64,000 bases of DNA from NCBI GenBank assembly GCA_032622095.1, contig CP136069.1, forward strand, positions 200,171,239 to 200,235,238, in the 5' to 3' direction. The position numbers and the translations under genes were made by a program. This document shows, piece by piece, positions 1 through 11,933 of the stretch. This stretch comes from Siphonodentalium dalli. Taxonomy: Eukaryota > Mollusca > Scaphopoda > Gadilida > Siphonodentaliidae. The notes below the pieces were generated by a model. It searched no databases and was not told where the DNA came from. It saw only the letters and a list, made by a program, of their open reading frames with translations. The first letter of the stretch is position 1, and the number at the start of each line of letters is the position of its first letter.

Positions 1-544
1 GTCTGCGCATGCGTGAAGCTTGCGTCGCACGGGCTCGGCGACCCGATAAAATTCGTATCCGGGGCAAGATACATTCACATACCAAATTTCAAGTCGATAG
101 CTCCACCCGTTTCCGAGATCTCGTCTGCGCATGCGCGAAGCTTGCGTCGCGCGGGCTCGGCGACCCGATAAAATTCGTATCCGGGGCAAGATACATTCAC
201 ATAGCAAATTTCAAGTCGATAGCTCCACCCGTTTCCGAGATCTGGTCTGCGCATGCGCGAAACTTGCGTCGCACGGGCTCGGCGACCCGATAAAATTCGT
301 ATCCTGGGCAAGATACATTCAAATAGCAAATTTCAAGTCGATAGCTCCACCCGTTTCCGAGATCTCGTCTGCGCATGCGCGAAGCGGGCGCCGCACGGGC
401 TCGCCAATACGACAACGACAACCGCCTGGTCAAATTACACACACGTACCAAGTTTCGTCCCGATCGATCGAGAATCGTAGATTTGTATAAATGACAGACA
501 GACAGACATACAGACATACAGAGGTCTTCAAAATATATATGAGA
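1..544 (-). mobile_element. Helitron-like non-autonomous element, cut by window start
   Basis: On the minus strand the element begins at 544 with TCTCATATAT, preceded by the neighbouring element. A (GACA)n-type microsatellite (about 490-521) and at least three tandem units of about 122 bp follow. Each unit carries the same core with GAGATCTCGGAAACGGG. The order 5' TC end, tetranucleotide microsatellite and tandem core is that of pearl/HINE-type Helitron derivatives known from molluscs and other invertebrates. The 3' hairpin and CTRR end lie outside the window. Open frames through the units are by-products of the repeat. Confidence 0.75.
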
Positions 545-1136
545 CTAGTCGATGAGCCCGACGTTGTCCGGGCTATTCAAAAACCAAATTTCAAGTCGAT
601 AGTTCTACCCAGCCCGACGTTGTCCGGTCTATTCAAAAACCATATTTCAAGTCGATAGCTCTACCCGTTTCCGAGATCTGGTCCGCGCATGCGTGAAGCT
701 GGCGTCGCACGGGCTCGGCGACCCGATAAAATTCGTATCCGGGCAAGATACATTCACATACCAAATTTCAAGTCGATAGCTCCACCCGTTTCCGAGATCT
801 CGTCTGCGCATGCGCGAAACTGGCGTCGCACGGGCTCGGCGACCCGATAAAATTCGTATCCGGGGCAAGATACATTCACATACCAAATTTCAAGTCGATA
901 GCTCCACCCGTTTCCGAGATCTGGTCTGCGCATGCGCGAAGCTTGCGTCGCACGGGCTCGGCGACCCGATAAAAGTCGTATCCGGGGCAAGATACATTCA
1001 CATAGCAATTTTCAAGTCGATAGCTCCACCAGTTTCCGAGATCTCGTCTGCGCATGCGGTCGAGAATCGTAGATTTGTATAAATGACAGACATACAGACA
1101 GACAGACAAACAGAGGTCTTCAAAATATATATGAGA
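545..1136 (-). mobile_element. Helitron-like non-autonomous element with 122-bp core repeats
   Basis: Read on the minus strand it starts with TCTCATATAT at 1136, just after an A, and passes through a (GACA)n microsatellite (about 1085-1112) and about three 122-bp core units. It ends with the stem-loop GCCCGGACAACGTCGGGC, seven bases, and CTAG (545-548). That is the Helitron 3' signature of hairpin plus CTRR. A second copy of the terminal hairpin without CTAG lies near 610-635, so the tail has been partly duplicated. The CTAG directly abuts the TC end of the element at 1-544. No Rep/helicase gene is present. Confidence 0.8.
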
Positions 1137-3035
1137 TTACTCACCATTTTTGGTTAGTAGTAGGCCTACATTATTTGCTTTAGGCTACGCGTAAAAGTCT
1201 GCATTATATAATGCAGAAAAGTGTGCAGTACACACTACTTTGCATTACTTGAGAAAATGTAATGCATTGCAATGCATTGCTATTATACTTTACTATTCCC
1301 CAAACCCTACGAACAAACACATACTCCTCCTTTCTCTCTGGTTGATGTTTTATTCATGTTAATCACTCAATTCGGCTCCATGGCACGTGTAACAACTGCA
1401 TTATTGTTTGGTCGTGAACCCTTCAGCATCCAAGAGAACCCTAGTTACACACCGACGAACCCTATCGATTACAGAGAACCTTTTCTGACACCGAGGAACA
1501 TATGGGTTCTTACAGAGAACCCTTGAGTTCTTCAAAGAACCCCGGAGAACCCTTATTTCTGAGAGTGTACGTTAATTATATTACACACTTTAACGATGAT
1601 ATACCCGATAAATTTATGCCGGCATATTTATCATGTTTACGATTATATAGTAGCCCCTATTTCTCAACCCATGATATATTATCGAGCACCGTAATCCAAA
1701 CAATGTCACTCGAGCGATTTCGCAATTAGACAATGAACTCATTTTACTTTTACACGGTAATTTGATTCTTTATATTTCGGCACGGTTGGGGGTATGATTA
1801 AGCAATTGTCGATGGCAATTGGCATTAAACTCTTTTAATTTGTTCGCTGGTGGATACTTGTATATATGTATATGTGTAATAATGATGTTACTGTACGTTT
1901 TGTCCTTGTACAATATCACACTGGCTAGAATAAACAATCAATGGATCAATCAATAAATCAACAAAAGTCCAAACCCCATAAATCCCTTCTTTGGTACTGA
2001 CAAGCTGAGTCCAGCATACCCCCCCCCCCCCAAAAAAAAACTCGTTGCGGGGTATATTAATCACTATATTAACCTATGTGAATGTTATATGTCGAATATG
2101 AACCTACTTGCGCGAAGATATGTTGATAAAACCTACACCCACGTGGGCAACGCCAGCACAAAGGGTCCACCGGGACTATTCCCTATATGGAGCAATAAGA
2201 CGAGTCCCCCGGGACTATTCCCTATTGGAACATTAAGAGTAATTTAAGACCTTTGTTTTGACGATCAGGCTATACGCATTGTGAAGAACCTGCCGGAAGT
2301 TGATTTCCCCTAAGTATACAGTCTGTCTGTTAAATCCATATCTGACAAATGCACAGGAAACACTTCACAATACAATACGATTATACGAAACCCACAAAAG
2401 TATTTGTTTGAATAAAGCCCTGTAAAGCCCAATATATTATTGAACGCTATAGAGTCCACAGAGCCGTATCCCCAATGCACATTTCGTTCAATATTTCTGA
2501 GTACATTACAAACGACCCACATGAACCTTTGTTGGTATATAATATTTGAGTCAACTAAGTGATAGTTAAGCTATGTAATAAGATTTTTCACTCTGCTTGT
2601 GTCATTGATATAATGAATGCTTGATTTTGCGGCGCATACTTTTGGCTGTTGTCATTATTGTTGTTTTGCCCAGGGCGATTGGGTCTTATCTTCTTACGCG
2701 GCTAAGTCTCGATCGAAATCAAAGGCACTGAGATAACTTGGATATGGATCACCTTTATAATCGCGGAGATTTGTGTTATAAATAATGGATATACCCGGCA
2801 AAGCTGAATCGGTGAGTGTTTACCTAAGGGTTCTTTCTCCGTGTCTTTATGGTGTATACACTTCAAGGAAATCGTGAATGGCATAGGATTTCGTCTGTTT
2901 TATTCCATTCTTCTCATTGAGAATTTATACTGTAGTAAACCGAATGTTACTTGAGTGGCACAATTCAGGAAATAATAATATATAAAACAAGTGAGTATAT
3001 ATTTATTATCGCGTGCTGCGTACCGATATTGTCAT
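1137..3035. other. Non-coding AT-rich stretch
   Basis: No supportable gene. It holds overlapping AATGCATTGC palindromes at about 1258-1285, an irregular cluster of GAGAACCC motifs at 1430-1560, and a C-run followed by an A-run near 2022-2040. Short open frames have no recognisable family or splice context. Confidence 0.5.
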
Positions 3036-3545
3036 TAAAGCCACTTGGCGTTTTGCGCTTCAAAATAGGTCGATACATACGTACTTGAACTACCTTTCTA
3101 CGAGAATTATATGTCACAGAAAGACACAGTAGACCTAACGTAATAAAACTTCATGAACTAATTAACTCTACCGATACAAAAGCTATGAAAATACTATAAA
3201 TATTTATCAAAAAGGCCCAGCGTGAGATAAACCACTCCTGAGGCTTAAAAACGTGTTACCCCCCCCCCCCCCCAAATCCACCCCATCCCCCGGACAAAAT
3301 CCATACACATGGCTGCCAAATTACGTCAACCTTTCTTATGAATACACAAATATCCCGTTTAATTCCCAATATATTCATACATATCATCGTGAATTGCATG
3401 CACTATAACACATTTCTTCTCAATATGCATTGTTATACGATGAGAGTATCTAATAAATTGAATTGAATTGAAGTCATACATAATACAACTTTGAACACGA
3501 TGTTTGGGACCCAAACAAAACAAAAAACGAGCTGTATCCGTTTAA
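3036..3545. repeat. Dispersed repeat related to 17400-17600, interrupted
   Basis: The segment starting TTAAAGCCACTTGGCG at 3037 and the segment around 3480-3530 (ACAACTTTGA..GTTTGGG) both match the single block 17400-17600 in the same order and orientation. Here the two parts are separated by about 350 bp that holds a C-run (3259-3273). This is a decayed repeat copy with an internal insertion; the family was not recognised. Confidence 0.55.
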
Positions 3546-4685
3546 ATGGTCCAAGACCTTCGCTATGGGTAAAGTGACAGAAATGATCAAAACCAGTAAA
3601 ATCATCACAAGAACGAATAACGAAATTTCCCATCTTGAAACAAGTCTTATGTAAACAAGACGGTTACAGTGATTTGGCAACAAACATCGCTAATTGTAAA
3701 GTAAGTTCAAATGGTTAATCTGTACATTAATTTCAGAATACAGTTCAATTCTTTGACATTTTGCAATGTTTTCGTTAAACATTGGTTTCTTATTGGATAT
3801 ATGTTGACTTTCATCGGTAATGTCACTTTAACAGTAATGTTTACATAACACTGGTTTTCATATACGAAATCTCGTTTTTGGGGAGTTACTGATAATGGAA
3901 ATAAGAACTTGTTGATGATAGTTGTGTTATAAACTTTGATAACATGTATGTTAATTCGCAACAACATAATTTGAAGGCCATGCATGAGTCCCATTAATAC
4001 TACACGTGTGTTACAATCGGGCAATACTATTTTTCGCTCAGTTTTAAAAGAGCGCACTTTGAATTCGCGCAACCGGCTGCACGGATTCAAAACTGACAAA
4101 ATATTCGTCGTAAAAGTCTTGTTTCAGTTCTTAATTATCCCTGCAGATACATGTTTATATCAAAGACCGTATCGAAGAAAATTTTCATCGAATTTAGAAC
4201 ACAACTGCGAATTAATTTTGTTGTGAATATGGGTGCTTATTATGGTCTCATATGAGTATTCTGATACTTAATAAATATGTCTGGACATCATGAGATTGAA
4301 CTCGAAAGAATGAAAACCGCAACCACGGATCTATATGTTGCTGACTTTAGAAAACAAATCAACTGGTTGCGTGTATTTTAAATGTAGAAATAACACAGAC
4401 TGTTTGACCACGGTGTCAACCCAGGGTTGTAAATTCATTTTGGAATGTGTGCATTTCTTAGAATCATTTTAACGTCAAAGATCTAACCATGATGATTAGG
4501 TTTACATGTACATATGATTAATGGCGTTGAGATTGATTGGTTGCCCATATGTACATATAAGTATTTATTATCAATCTAAAAACCACTATTTTTTATATTG
4601 TTTGATATAAAATTATGAGTCGTATTATTTCGCTCAGTTTTAAATTCGCGGACCATTGGGTGCGCGCAAAATAGTAAGGCATTCA
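3546..4685. other. Intergenic stretch without recognised features
   Basis: AT-rich, with short open frames on both strands that lack a family match, coherent codon bias or paired splice signals. Nothing could be supported here. Confidence 0.4.
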
Positions 4686-4766
4686 TATGTACCCATCTCC
4701 AAATACTAAAAGTATGTACCCATCTCCAAATACTAAAAGTATGTACACATCTCCAAATACTAAAAG
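4686..4766. repeat. 27-bp tandem repeat, three copies
   Basis: Three adjacent units of ATGTACCCATCTCCAAATAC plus seven more bases. The third has one substitution (CCC to CAC). The open frame over it on the minus strand is a repeat artefact. Confidence 0.9.
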
Positions 4767-5208
4767 GCCAGGACTCGTTTGAACCTGTAAATCTATAAAA
4801 CTTACGCCTACATAGTATAATAGGACAGAGGGATATATTGGCCCACTTAATTTTCGAATGAACAAATCACATTATATACAACATATTCCATATACATACC
4901 ATTTGGAAGAGGAACGAAAATACATATATTCCAACAGAATACAGAAGAGCTGTGAGCTGTGGCCTAGTAGTGTCCACGAGGTGATAGAGATTCTCAGATC
5001 CACCCCCTTTATTTACCCCATAATGCATCATAATTAACAACTAAGGGATAGAGCGATTTCCCTTCCATTAAGAATAATAACTGGCAGCACAGACAAGACC
5101 AAAGAACACACAACCGTACCTTGACAAAAGCAACATGTGCAAAGTTTACTCGACCGGATAAATTGATAATACAATGTTTTTTAACTTTCGCTTTCAAATA
5201 GTATATAA

Positions 5209-5231
5209 TCTCATATATATTTTTGAAGACC

Positions 5232-5273
<42 letters not shown>

Positions 5274-5834
5274 ATTAATACAAATCTACGATTCTCGACC
5301 GATCGGGACGAAACTTGGTACGTGTGTATAGTTTGACCAGGCGGTGGTCGTTGTCGTTGTGCGACGCCCGTGCAGCGCATGCGCAGACGAGATCTCGGAA
5401 ACGGGTGGAGCTATCGACTTGAAATTTGCTATTTGAATGTATCTTGCCCCGAATACGAATTTTATCGGGTCGCCGAGTCCGTGCGACGCCAGCTTCGCGC
5501 ATGCGCAGACGAGATCTCGGAAACGGGTGGAGCTATCGACTTGAAATTTGCTATGTGAATGTACCTTGCCCCGGATACGAATTTTATCGGGTCGCCGAGC
5601 CCATGCGACGCCAGCTTCGCGCATGCGCAGACCAGATCTCGGAAACGGGTGGAGCTATCGACTTGAAATTTGCTATGTGAATGTATCTTGCCCCGGGTAC
5701 GAATTTTATCGTGTCGCCGAGCCCGTGCGACGCCAGCTTCGCGCATGCGCAGACCAGATCTCGGAAACGGGTGGAGCTATCGACTTGAAATTTGGTTTTT
5801 GAATAGCCCGGACAACGTCGGGCTCATCGGCTAG
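5209..5834 (+). mobile_element. Complete Helitron-like non-autonomous element
   Basis: Both ends are visible. The 5' end is A|TCTCATATAT at 5209. It is followed by a (TGTC)n microsatellite (5235-5272), a linker and about four 122-bp core units. The 3' end is the hairpin GCCCGGACAACGTCGGGC (about 5806-5823), then TCATCGG, then CTAG (5831-5834) with T following. Insertion between A and T without target duplication, a 5' TC and a 3' hairpin plus CTRR are the defining marks of Helitrons. It lacks coding capacity and is inverted relative to the two copies at the window start. Core units are highly alike, which suggests recent homogenisation. Confidence 0.88.
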
Positions 5835-6834
5835 TATGATATATGTTCTATATAATGTAATATTGGGATTCGAACATTACGTGGGCCTTTAACATACATG
5901 CGCTAGCACTACATATGATATCGAATAAACATATGAGTTATAACGTATTGACAGTTTGGTGTATGCTTTCTTTTAGAAATTAGTCCACAAATCGGCACAA
6001 AATAGGCGAAATGTAAAGAAGAAATCAGAATTTCTTGACATAAACATAACTCAACGAGAATTTCCCGATAATGGGACGGAGGGATAAATGGGTCGATTAA
6101 TGCACTAACTATCCATCTACAAACGATGGCCTGTATTACTAATCTAAACATATTCATATCTGCAAAACTGTACCACATTTAGAGAAAACTCCTGATGGCT
6201 TTCAAATCGTCAAACGAAGTGAATATTGCGTCAAGGTTGGAGACAATAATGTACTGCCTCCATTGTGTGCCACGAACATTTACTGATAACTACGCATTTC
6301 GCTGTATTGACCTATTGCATGGAGTATTTGACGTGGACTCTAGGTTTCCTATGCATTTGAACAGTCACCATGGGTGCGGACTCAAGGTTTCCTGGGGAGT
6401 TCTATAGATTCACGCAGAGACTGCATCGGATCAATTATCCCCGTCTCAAGTGATTGACGATCTTGTTGTACTCTCATATATAGAAGCAAGATCAATCGAA
6501 GTAAATACGGACGCATCAAACGAAGTTTGTTTTAGCCTGATCATTCAATATAAGGTGTTTGGTAAATAGCGCTTCATAGAATCATAAATTATGCAGAATC
6601 TGAATACGAGTGGGATGGATTTGACAAATTAGATAATTTACTTATAATTTCGAAGTATGAGCTCATTTTGTCAATAAAGTGGTGCCAAAATGCTGTTTAG
6701 TGTGCTGACTATAGTACGGACACCCAGTTAAGGGAATACGTTTGCGGGTTCACTGTTTATGGCATCCAATGCCTTCAGAGTTTGTGCTAACATGGGTAAT
6801 AAATTGTACATTTGATACTTCAGTGGGAAATAAC
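5835..6834. other. Intergenic stretch without recognised features
   Basis: No gene, RNA or mobile-element end could be supported. Short open frames (for example 6195-6407) have no recognisable domain. Confidence 0.4.
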
Positions 6835-7175
6835 TCATGCAGTTGTTACAGACGTGGGTAATAAATCGTACACATGTGGGTAATAAATCATACAGTTGGT
6901 AGTAAAGTGGCTAATAAATCGTAGTGGATACTAACTGGGTAATAAATCATACAGTTGGTAGTAAAGTGGCTAATACATCGTAGTGGATACTAACGTGGGT
7001 AATACATCGTTCAGTGGGTACCAAAGTGGGCAGTACACCGTACAGGGGGTACTAACGTGGGCAATAGATCGTACAGTGGGTAATGAAGTGGGTAACAAAT
7101 TGTCCAATGGGTGCTAACTTGGGTAATAAATATCGTATAGTGGGTACTAAAGTGGGTAATACAATGTACAGTGGT
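6835..7175. repeat. Degenerate short tandem repeat (GTGGGTAATAAATCGTACAGT type)
   Basis: About a dozen loose copies of a 22-28 bp unit containing GTGGGTAATA and a following CGTACAGT or GTACTAA. Spacing and sequence vary, so this is an old, unhomogenised satellite. Confidence 0.7.
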
Positions 7176-7360
7176 CGTACTAAGATATTTTGCGTATAAT
7201 GTCATTGTCTGTGTTTTTCGGCGATCCTCGGTGGTTCTCTGTGATTCTTGGTGAGCCCTGGTCAGTCTACAGTATTTCTGTTGATTCTTATTAATCCAAT
7301 CCACGCAAGTTTACTGTGGATTACCGCGAAAAAAAAAATCGTGAATCTGAATATGAACGG

Positions 7361-7582
7361 TAACATGCATATAACATGCATATGTACCACATCTAACTAT
7401 ACGTGCGAAATAACATCGCTGTAGTTCCACCTGTAGCGATGCATTATTTATATCTAAGCAAGAATAAACCATTCAGGTATTTGAAGGCAAATGTCATTAG
7501 CAGCGTTTCAGGTGGAACTATATAAATTTTACTTCGCATGTCGTTCGTTTCGGTAAAGATGCATGTTATATGTTACATGCAC
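7361..7582. mobile_element. Decayed small TIR element
   Basis: The left arm (AACATGCATATAACATGCAT to GTAGTTCCACCTG, about 7361-7433) is an imperfect reverse complement of the right arm (CAGGTGGAACTATATAA to TTATATGTTACATGC, about 7509-7582). The TIRs are about 72 bp with several gaps around a short centre. A non-autonomous MITE is the simplest reading; target duplication is not clear. Confidence 0.5.
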
Positions 7583-7666
7583 TTTTCCGTTAATATTCTG
7601 GCACCATGTGGTTTTCTATGATGAAATGCATGCAAAACATACCGTGCAAACATGCTAGCGTATAAC

Positions 7667-8946
7667 GTACCCGTAGTGGGGTCCTACCTGTATATAAGGT
7701 ACCCTTAGCGGGGTCCTACCGGTATATAAGGTACCCTTAGTGGGGTCATACCTGTATATAAGGTACCCTTAGTGGGGTCCTACCGGTATATAAGGTACCA
7801 TTAGTGGGGTCATACCTGTATATAAGGTACCCTTAGTGGGGTCATACCTGTATATAAGGTACCCTTAGTGGGGTCCTACCTGTATATAAGGTACCCTTAG
7901 TGGGGTCATACCTGTATATAAGGTACCCTTAGTGGGGTCATACCTGTATATAAGGTACCCTTAGTGGGGTCATACTTGTATATAAGGTACCCTTAGCGGG
8001 GTCCTACCGGTATATAATGTACCCTTAGTGGGGTCCTACCTGTATATAAGGTACCCTTAGTGGGGTCCTACCTGTATATAAAGTACTCTTAGTGGGGTCC
8101 TACCTGTATATAAAGTACCCTTAGTGGGGTCCTACCTGTATATAAGGTACCCTTAGTGGGGTCCTACCTGTATATAAGGTACCCTTAGTGGGGTCCTACC
8201 TGTATATAAAGTACTCTTAGTGGGGTCCTACCTGTATATAAGGTACCCTTAGTGGGGTCCTACCTGTATATAAGGTACCCTTAGTGGGGTCCTACCTGTA
8301 TATAAGGTACCCTTAGTGGGGTCCTACCTGTATATAATGTACCCTTAGTGGGGTCCTACCTGTATATAAAGTACCCTTAGTGGGGTCCTACCTGTATATA
8401 AGGTACCCTTAGTGGGGCCCTACCTGTATATAAGGTACCCTTCGTGGGGTCCTACCTGTATCTAAAGTACTCTTAGTGGGGTCCTACCTGTATATAAAGT
8501 ACTCTTAGTGAGGTCCTACCGGTATATAAAGTACCCTTAGTGGGGTCCTACCTGTATATAAAGTACCCTTAGTGGGGTCCTACCTGTATATAAAGTACTC
8601 TTAGTGGGGTCCTACCTGTATATAAGGTACCCTTAGTGGGGTCCTACCTGTATATAATGTACCCTTAGTGGGGTCCTACCTGTATATAATGTACCCTTAG
8701 TGGGGTCCTACCTGTATATAAAGTACTCTTAGTGGGGTCCTACCTGTATATAAAGTACTCTTAGTGGGGTCCTACCTGTATATAAGGTACCCTTAGTGGG
8801 GTCCTACCTGTATATGAGGTACCCTTAGTGGGGTCCTACCTGTATATAATGTACCATTAGTGGGGTCCTACTTGTATATAAGCCTATAAGGTACCCTCAG
8901 TGGGTCCTACCTGTATATAAGGTACCCTTAGTGGGGTCATACCGGT
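7667..8946. repeat. 32-bp minisatellite, about 40 copies
   Basis: A homogeneous direct array of a 32-bp unit combining GGTACCCTTAGTGGGG, TCCTACC and TGTATATAA. Variants recur in blocks (TCATACC for TCCTACC near the left end, AAGTACTC for GGTACCC further right), as in higher-order homogenisation. Every unit contains TATATAA and many a GGTACC site. Units are contiguous with no unique spacers, so this is not a CRISPR array. Confidence 0.95.
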
Positions 8947-10445
8947 ATTGATTGTTTTACTTATCGCACATTCATTCCATACTGTATTTAGCGAGCTATA
9001 ACATCCCCCCAAATGTTCTAAACATTTCATAACTTTGATAGCCAAATGAGCAAAGTCCGTCTAACCAAATGTGGCTTTGCGATACAGTCATAAGATTCCA
9101 TAAGGCCATCATTCTCAAGAGAGATGTGAACACATAGGTACACATTATTCTTGTTTGCATTATCAATAATTCTTCAGTAACGATATGTGGCATGTGGAAT
9201 CCATTCTTAAGTAAACATTAACTGCTACAGTTACACTGATGCTTCCTTATAAACTAGCCGGGAGAAGACCACGAGCTATTTCAAATAAACCGATTGTATC
9301 AAAAATGTAAACAATAAAACAGGTTGAAGTATTGAACGATGTTCCATTGATTCTGCACAACAGATAATCAACTAAATATTTGAATCACAATTGCCATTGT
9401 GTTGTCATGTTTGTTGATAAAACTGCAACAATTGATGATTACAAAACAAAACAAATTAACATTATTGTGTGCAATTATAAATGAGGAAAATGAGAACAGG
9501 AACTACCCTATTTTTGCATGTTCTTTACTGTACATTTGTTGTTGTGATTTTCACATAGACCGATTTATGTACCGGAACACAGACATAAACTTAATAAAAC
9601 ACTCAACAAATTCATATCATATGTTATTCAAATGTTTTATTTTACGGAAATCAACGGTAATTCATACCATATTAGGGATACTATAAACAAGGGACGATCT
9701 TTAGTGGTCCACGCTGAAGAATGCGGAGTCAGAGTTCCTAGATTCTGTGACATGAATAAGTCTCCGAAGTCCCGTGATGACTTGAAACCTGACATTATGT
9801 TCGATTTGAATCATCCGGGCCGGTTCATATGATAACAATAGGTCGATACCTATGTTGAACACTTCTATACCGGCTTTGTTTGACCTGGGCTACTTATTCA
9901 AGTCATATAATTATGTACTGTCAGACCAAATGTTGCACCAATACTCCGTTTAAAAGGACATGGCTCATTCGAACTTCCGAATATTTTATACGTAATTTGG
10001 AAGGAGATATTATACATGTATGTGTTGATACATACACGAAATATCAATATTCGGGCTTCATTTTATTTGCACAATACTTTCCAATGTCAAGGCAATTAAA
10101 AAATTGTTCGCAAATAGTTAAAACTAACGTCTTTATTTTTACCAGCAGTATCTGTAATTGACTTACAAGAAACGATTTGTTCCGAAGAATGTTCTGAATT
10201 CGATAATTCTGAATTCAATCACTTGCTTTTGTCTTTCTGTGATACAAATTGTTCACACACGAATGTTATGGCGTTAAAGGATTACACGGGTGTAACTGTT
10301 CTCAGTCAGTATCGATGCCCGCTAATCCATTGAGCGCGTTACCGAAAAGAGTTGTGATAGGCCGCCCGTAACTGAAGTTACGCCGACTCATGCAATTGAA
10401 TATTCCATTATGCAGTCATGTGAGGACTACTAGCGACACGCAGTG
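8947..10445. other. Intergenic stretch without recognised features
   Basis: Several 60-95 codon open frames (9399-9832, 9880-10161) are present but none resembles a known domain. No convincing exon with paired splice sites was found. Confidence 0.4.
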
Positions 10446-10449
10446 TTAA

Positions 10450-10829
10450 CCCTTTACCCAACAGAACGGCCCTGTGCCAATGCATTCTCTTATATATGCG
10501 AGTCGACCATAGGTCGCCTCGCATATATAAGAGAATGCATTGGCTTAACACATTAAAAATTATAAAATCGTTAAAGAATGTAAGAAAAAATGGTAAAAAG
10601 TGTTAATTTTTTTTTTTTTGGCCAATGCATTCTCTTATATATGCGAGGCGACCTATGGTCGACTCGCATATATAAGAGAATGCATTGGCACAGGGCATAA
10701 CTGTATCTATCACAATGTGGTCAAGGAGCCGGTTCCAATGATATCCATATTTGTATGGTTCTATTGAGACAGACCGAAGATATTTTAGGCTGTTGAAGCT
10801 TTATTTGGCCGGTTTTGTTGGGTAAAGGG
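10450..10829. mobile_element. piggyBac-like MITE (family A) carrying a palindrome pair
   Basis: Flanked by TTAA at 10446-10449 and 10830-10833, with inverted ends CCCTTTACCCAACA / TGTTGGGTAAAGGG. TTAA duplication plus CCC ends is the piggyBac-type signature. Inside are two 69-bp near-perfect palindromes, at 10476-10544 and 10621-10689. They are reverse complements of each other down to their single stem mismatch, and surround a 76-bp AT-rich spacer. The right arm outside the palindromes is about 140 bp and the left only about 20 bp. No coding capacity. Confidence 0.88.
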
Positions 10830-10833
10830 TTAA

Positions 10834-11311
10834 ACTTGAAAGGATGTCGCAATTGGCTTTTATCTACGCATTGTTTATACAGAAACGGTTGGACCATCGG
10901 AGTTGAAAATTTGTATATATGGGTAATTTGACCCGAGGGATCCTATTCGAAAGGTCCATTGACATTATGTGTCTTAAACGGGCACTAATTATTAGCTCAA
11001 TTAAACAGTTAATTATACACACAAAGTAGTTGAAATCTGGTGGGTGAAAATTGAAACGTCATTTGACTTTTTATGAAAGTACTCCCGATTGTGAACCTCC
11101 GCACCAAATTTTATTCAGACCCCGATGACCCTAGGATACTCAGGTGGGCGGACAACAATCCACATTATTCCCAGATAAATAAAGAAATATAACTCAAATA
11201 CGGTACTACAGGCTGTATCATATGACCATATGTTGAAAGCAATCAAAAGTAGGGCTAATGTAATATATCAGTTAATATGTTAATGATCATTCAAACTTTT
11301 TGCAGGCATCC
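10834..11311. other. Upstream region of profilin with splice acceptor
   Basis: No gene body. A pyrimidine-rich tract ending TTTTTGCAG (AG at 11304-11305) lies six bases before the profilin start codon, as expected for the end of a 5'-UTR intron. The non-coding first exon and promoter cannot be placed. Confidence 0.5.
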
Positions 11312-11698
11312 ATGTCTTGGAATGACTTTTTGGAGAGTATTCTAGTCGAACCGGGCGCGGCGTCGCAGGCAGCTATCTATTCTATATGGGGAACGAAATG
11401 GTGCAACACTAAAGACTTCGACATCCAGTCATCAGAAATCCAGAAGATAGTCAAGGGCTTCCTAGAACCGACCAACATCCACAAGGATGGACTTGAATTA
11501 GGAGGGACCGTTTATACGTGTACGCGCATGGATAATTGTTGCATGGTTTGTCGGGAGAGTGCGTCTGGTAATGGCTCCATCATCTACATGTGCAAGTCGT
11601 GTGTTATTGTGGTTATATATGACGATAGCGTTCATCCAGGAAACTCATACAATGCTGTTATAAAGCTCGGGACGTACTTGAAAAACAACGGATTCTGA
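11312..11698 (+). CDS. Profilin
   Basis: A 128-residue protein, the usual profilin length. Profilin binds monomeric actin, promotes nucleotide exchange on it, and delivers it to proline-rich elongation factors in the cytoplasm. The N-terminus MSWNDFLESIL matches the family start, including the tryptophan of the poly-proline site. The middle follows the family pattern GLELGGTVYTCTR and then an ICK-like strand. The end VIKLGTYLKNNGF matches the C-terminal helix and its aromatic neighbourhood, with F replacing the usual terminal Y. The ATG at 11312 was chosen because it gives the canonical MSW start; reading further upstream runs into a splice acceptor. All coding sequence is in one exon, so the gene has either only a 5'-UTR intron or a retrocopy origin. 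The frame is intact. A CRE-bearing tandem repeat starts 29 bp after the stop. Confidence 0.88.
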   Translation: MSWNDFLESILVEPGAASQAAIYSIWGTKWCNTKDFDIQSSEIQKIVKGFLEPTNIHKDGLELGGTVYTCTRMDNCCMVCRESASGNGSIIYMCKSCVIVVIYDDSVHPGNSYNAVIKLGTYLKNNGF

Positions 11699-11726
11699 CA
11701 AATGATAAACACATTTCTCATAATGC

Positions 11727-11804
11727 AATATACTGCTGATAAGAATGACGTCAATATACTGCTGATAAGAATGACGTCAATATACTGCTGATAAGAATGA
11801 CGTC
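11727..11804. repeat. 26-bp tandem repeat, three copies, each with a CRE palindrome
   Basis: Three identical units of AATATACTGCTGATAAGAAT plus GACGTC. With the following A, each creates the full palindrome TGACGTCA (11746-11753, 11772-11779, 11798-11805), the consensus CREB/ATF site, at 26-bp spacing. It lies just 3' of profilin. Confidence 0.92.
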
Positions 11805-11933
11805 ACTAGTAGTTGAGCTCTTTATATCAGTGGTCGTTCTGCCAAATCCGTTGTTACGATTAAGTTTTCGGTTATCCACCTAAATCACATATATCGTATA
11901 GTATGAGTTCCAGATCGTTTGTATGGTTCTCAA

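Noticed and set aside
9-1109. Many overlapping 75-120 codon frames on both strands with recurring residues such as ACVARARRPDKIR
   Set aside because: They are translations of the 122-bp core repeat of Helitron-like elements in several frames; a repeat period free of stops explains them.
7667-8946. CRISPR-like regular 32-bp repeat
   Set aside because: Units are contiguous with no unique spacers, and the genome is eukaryotic; it is a minisatellite.
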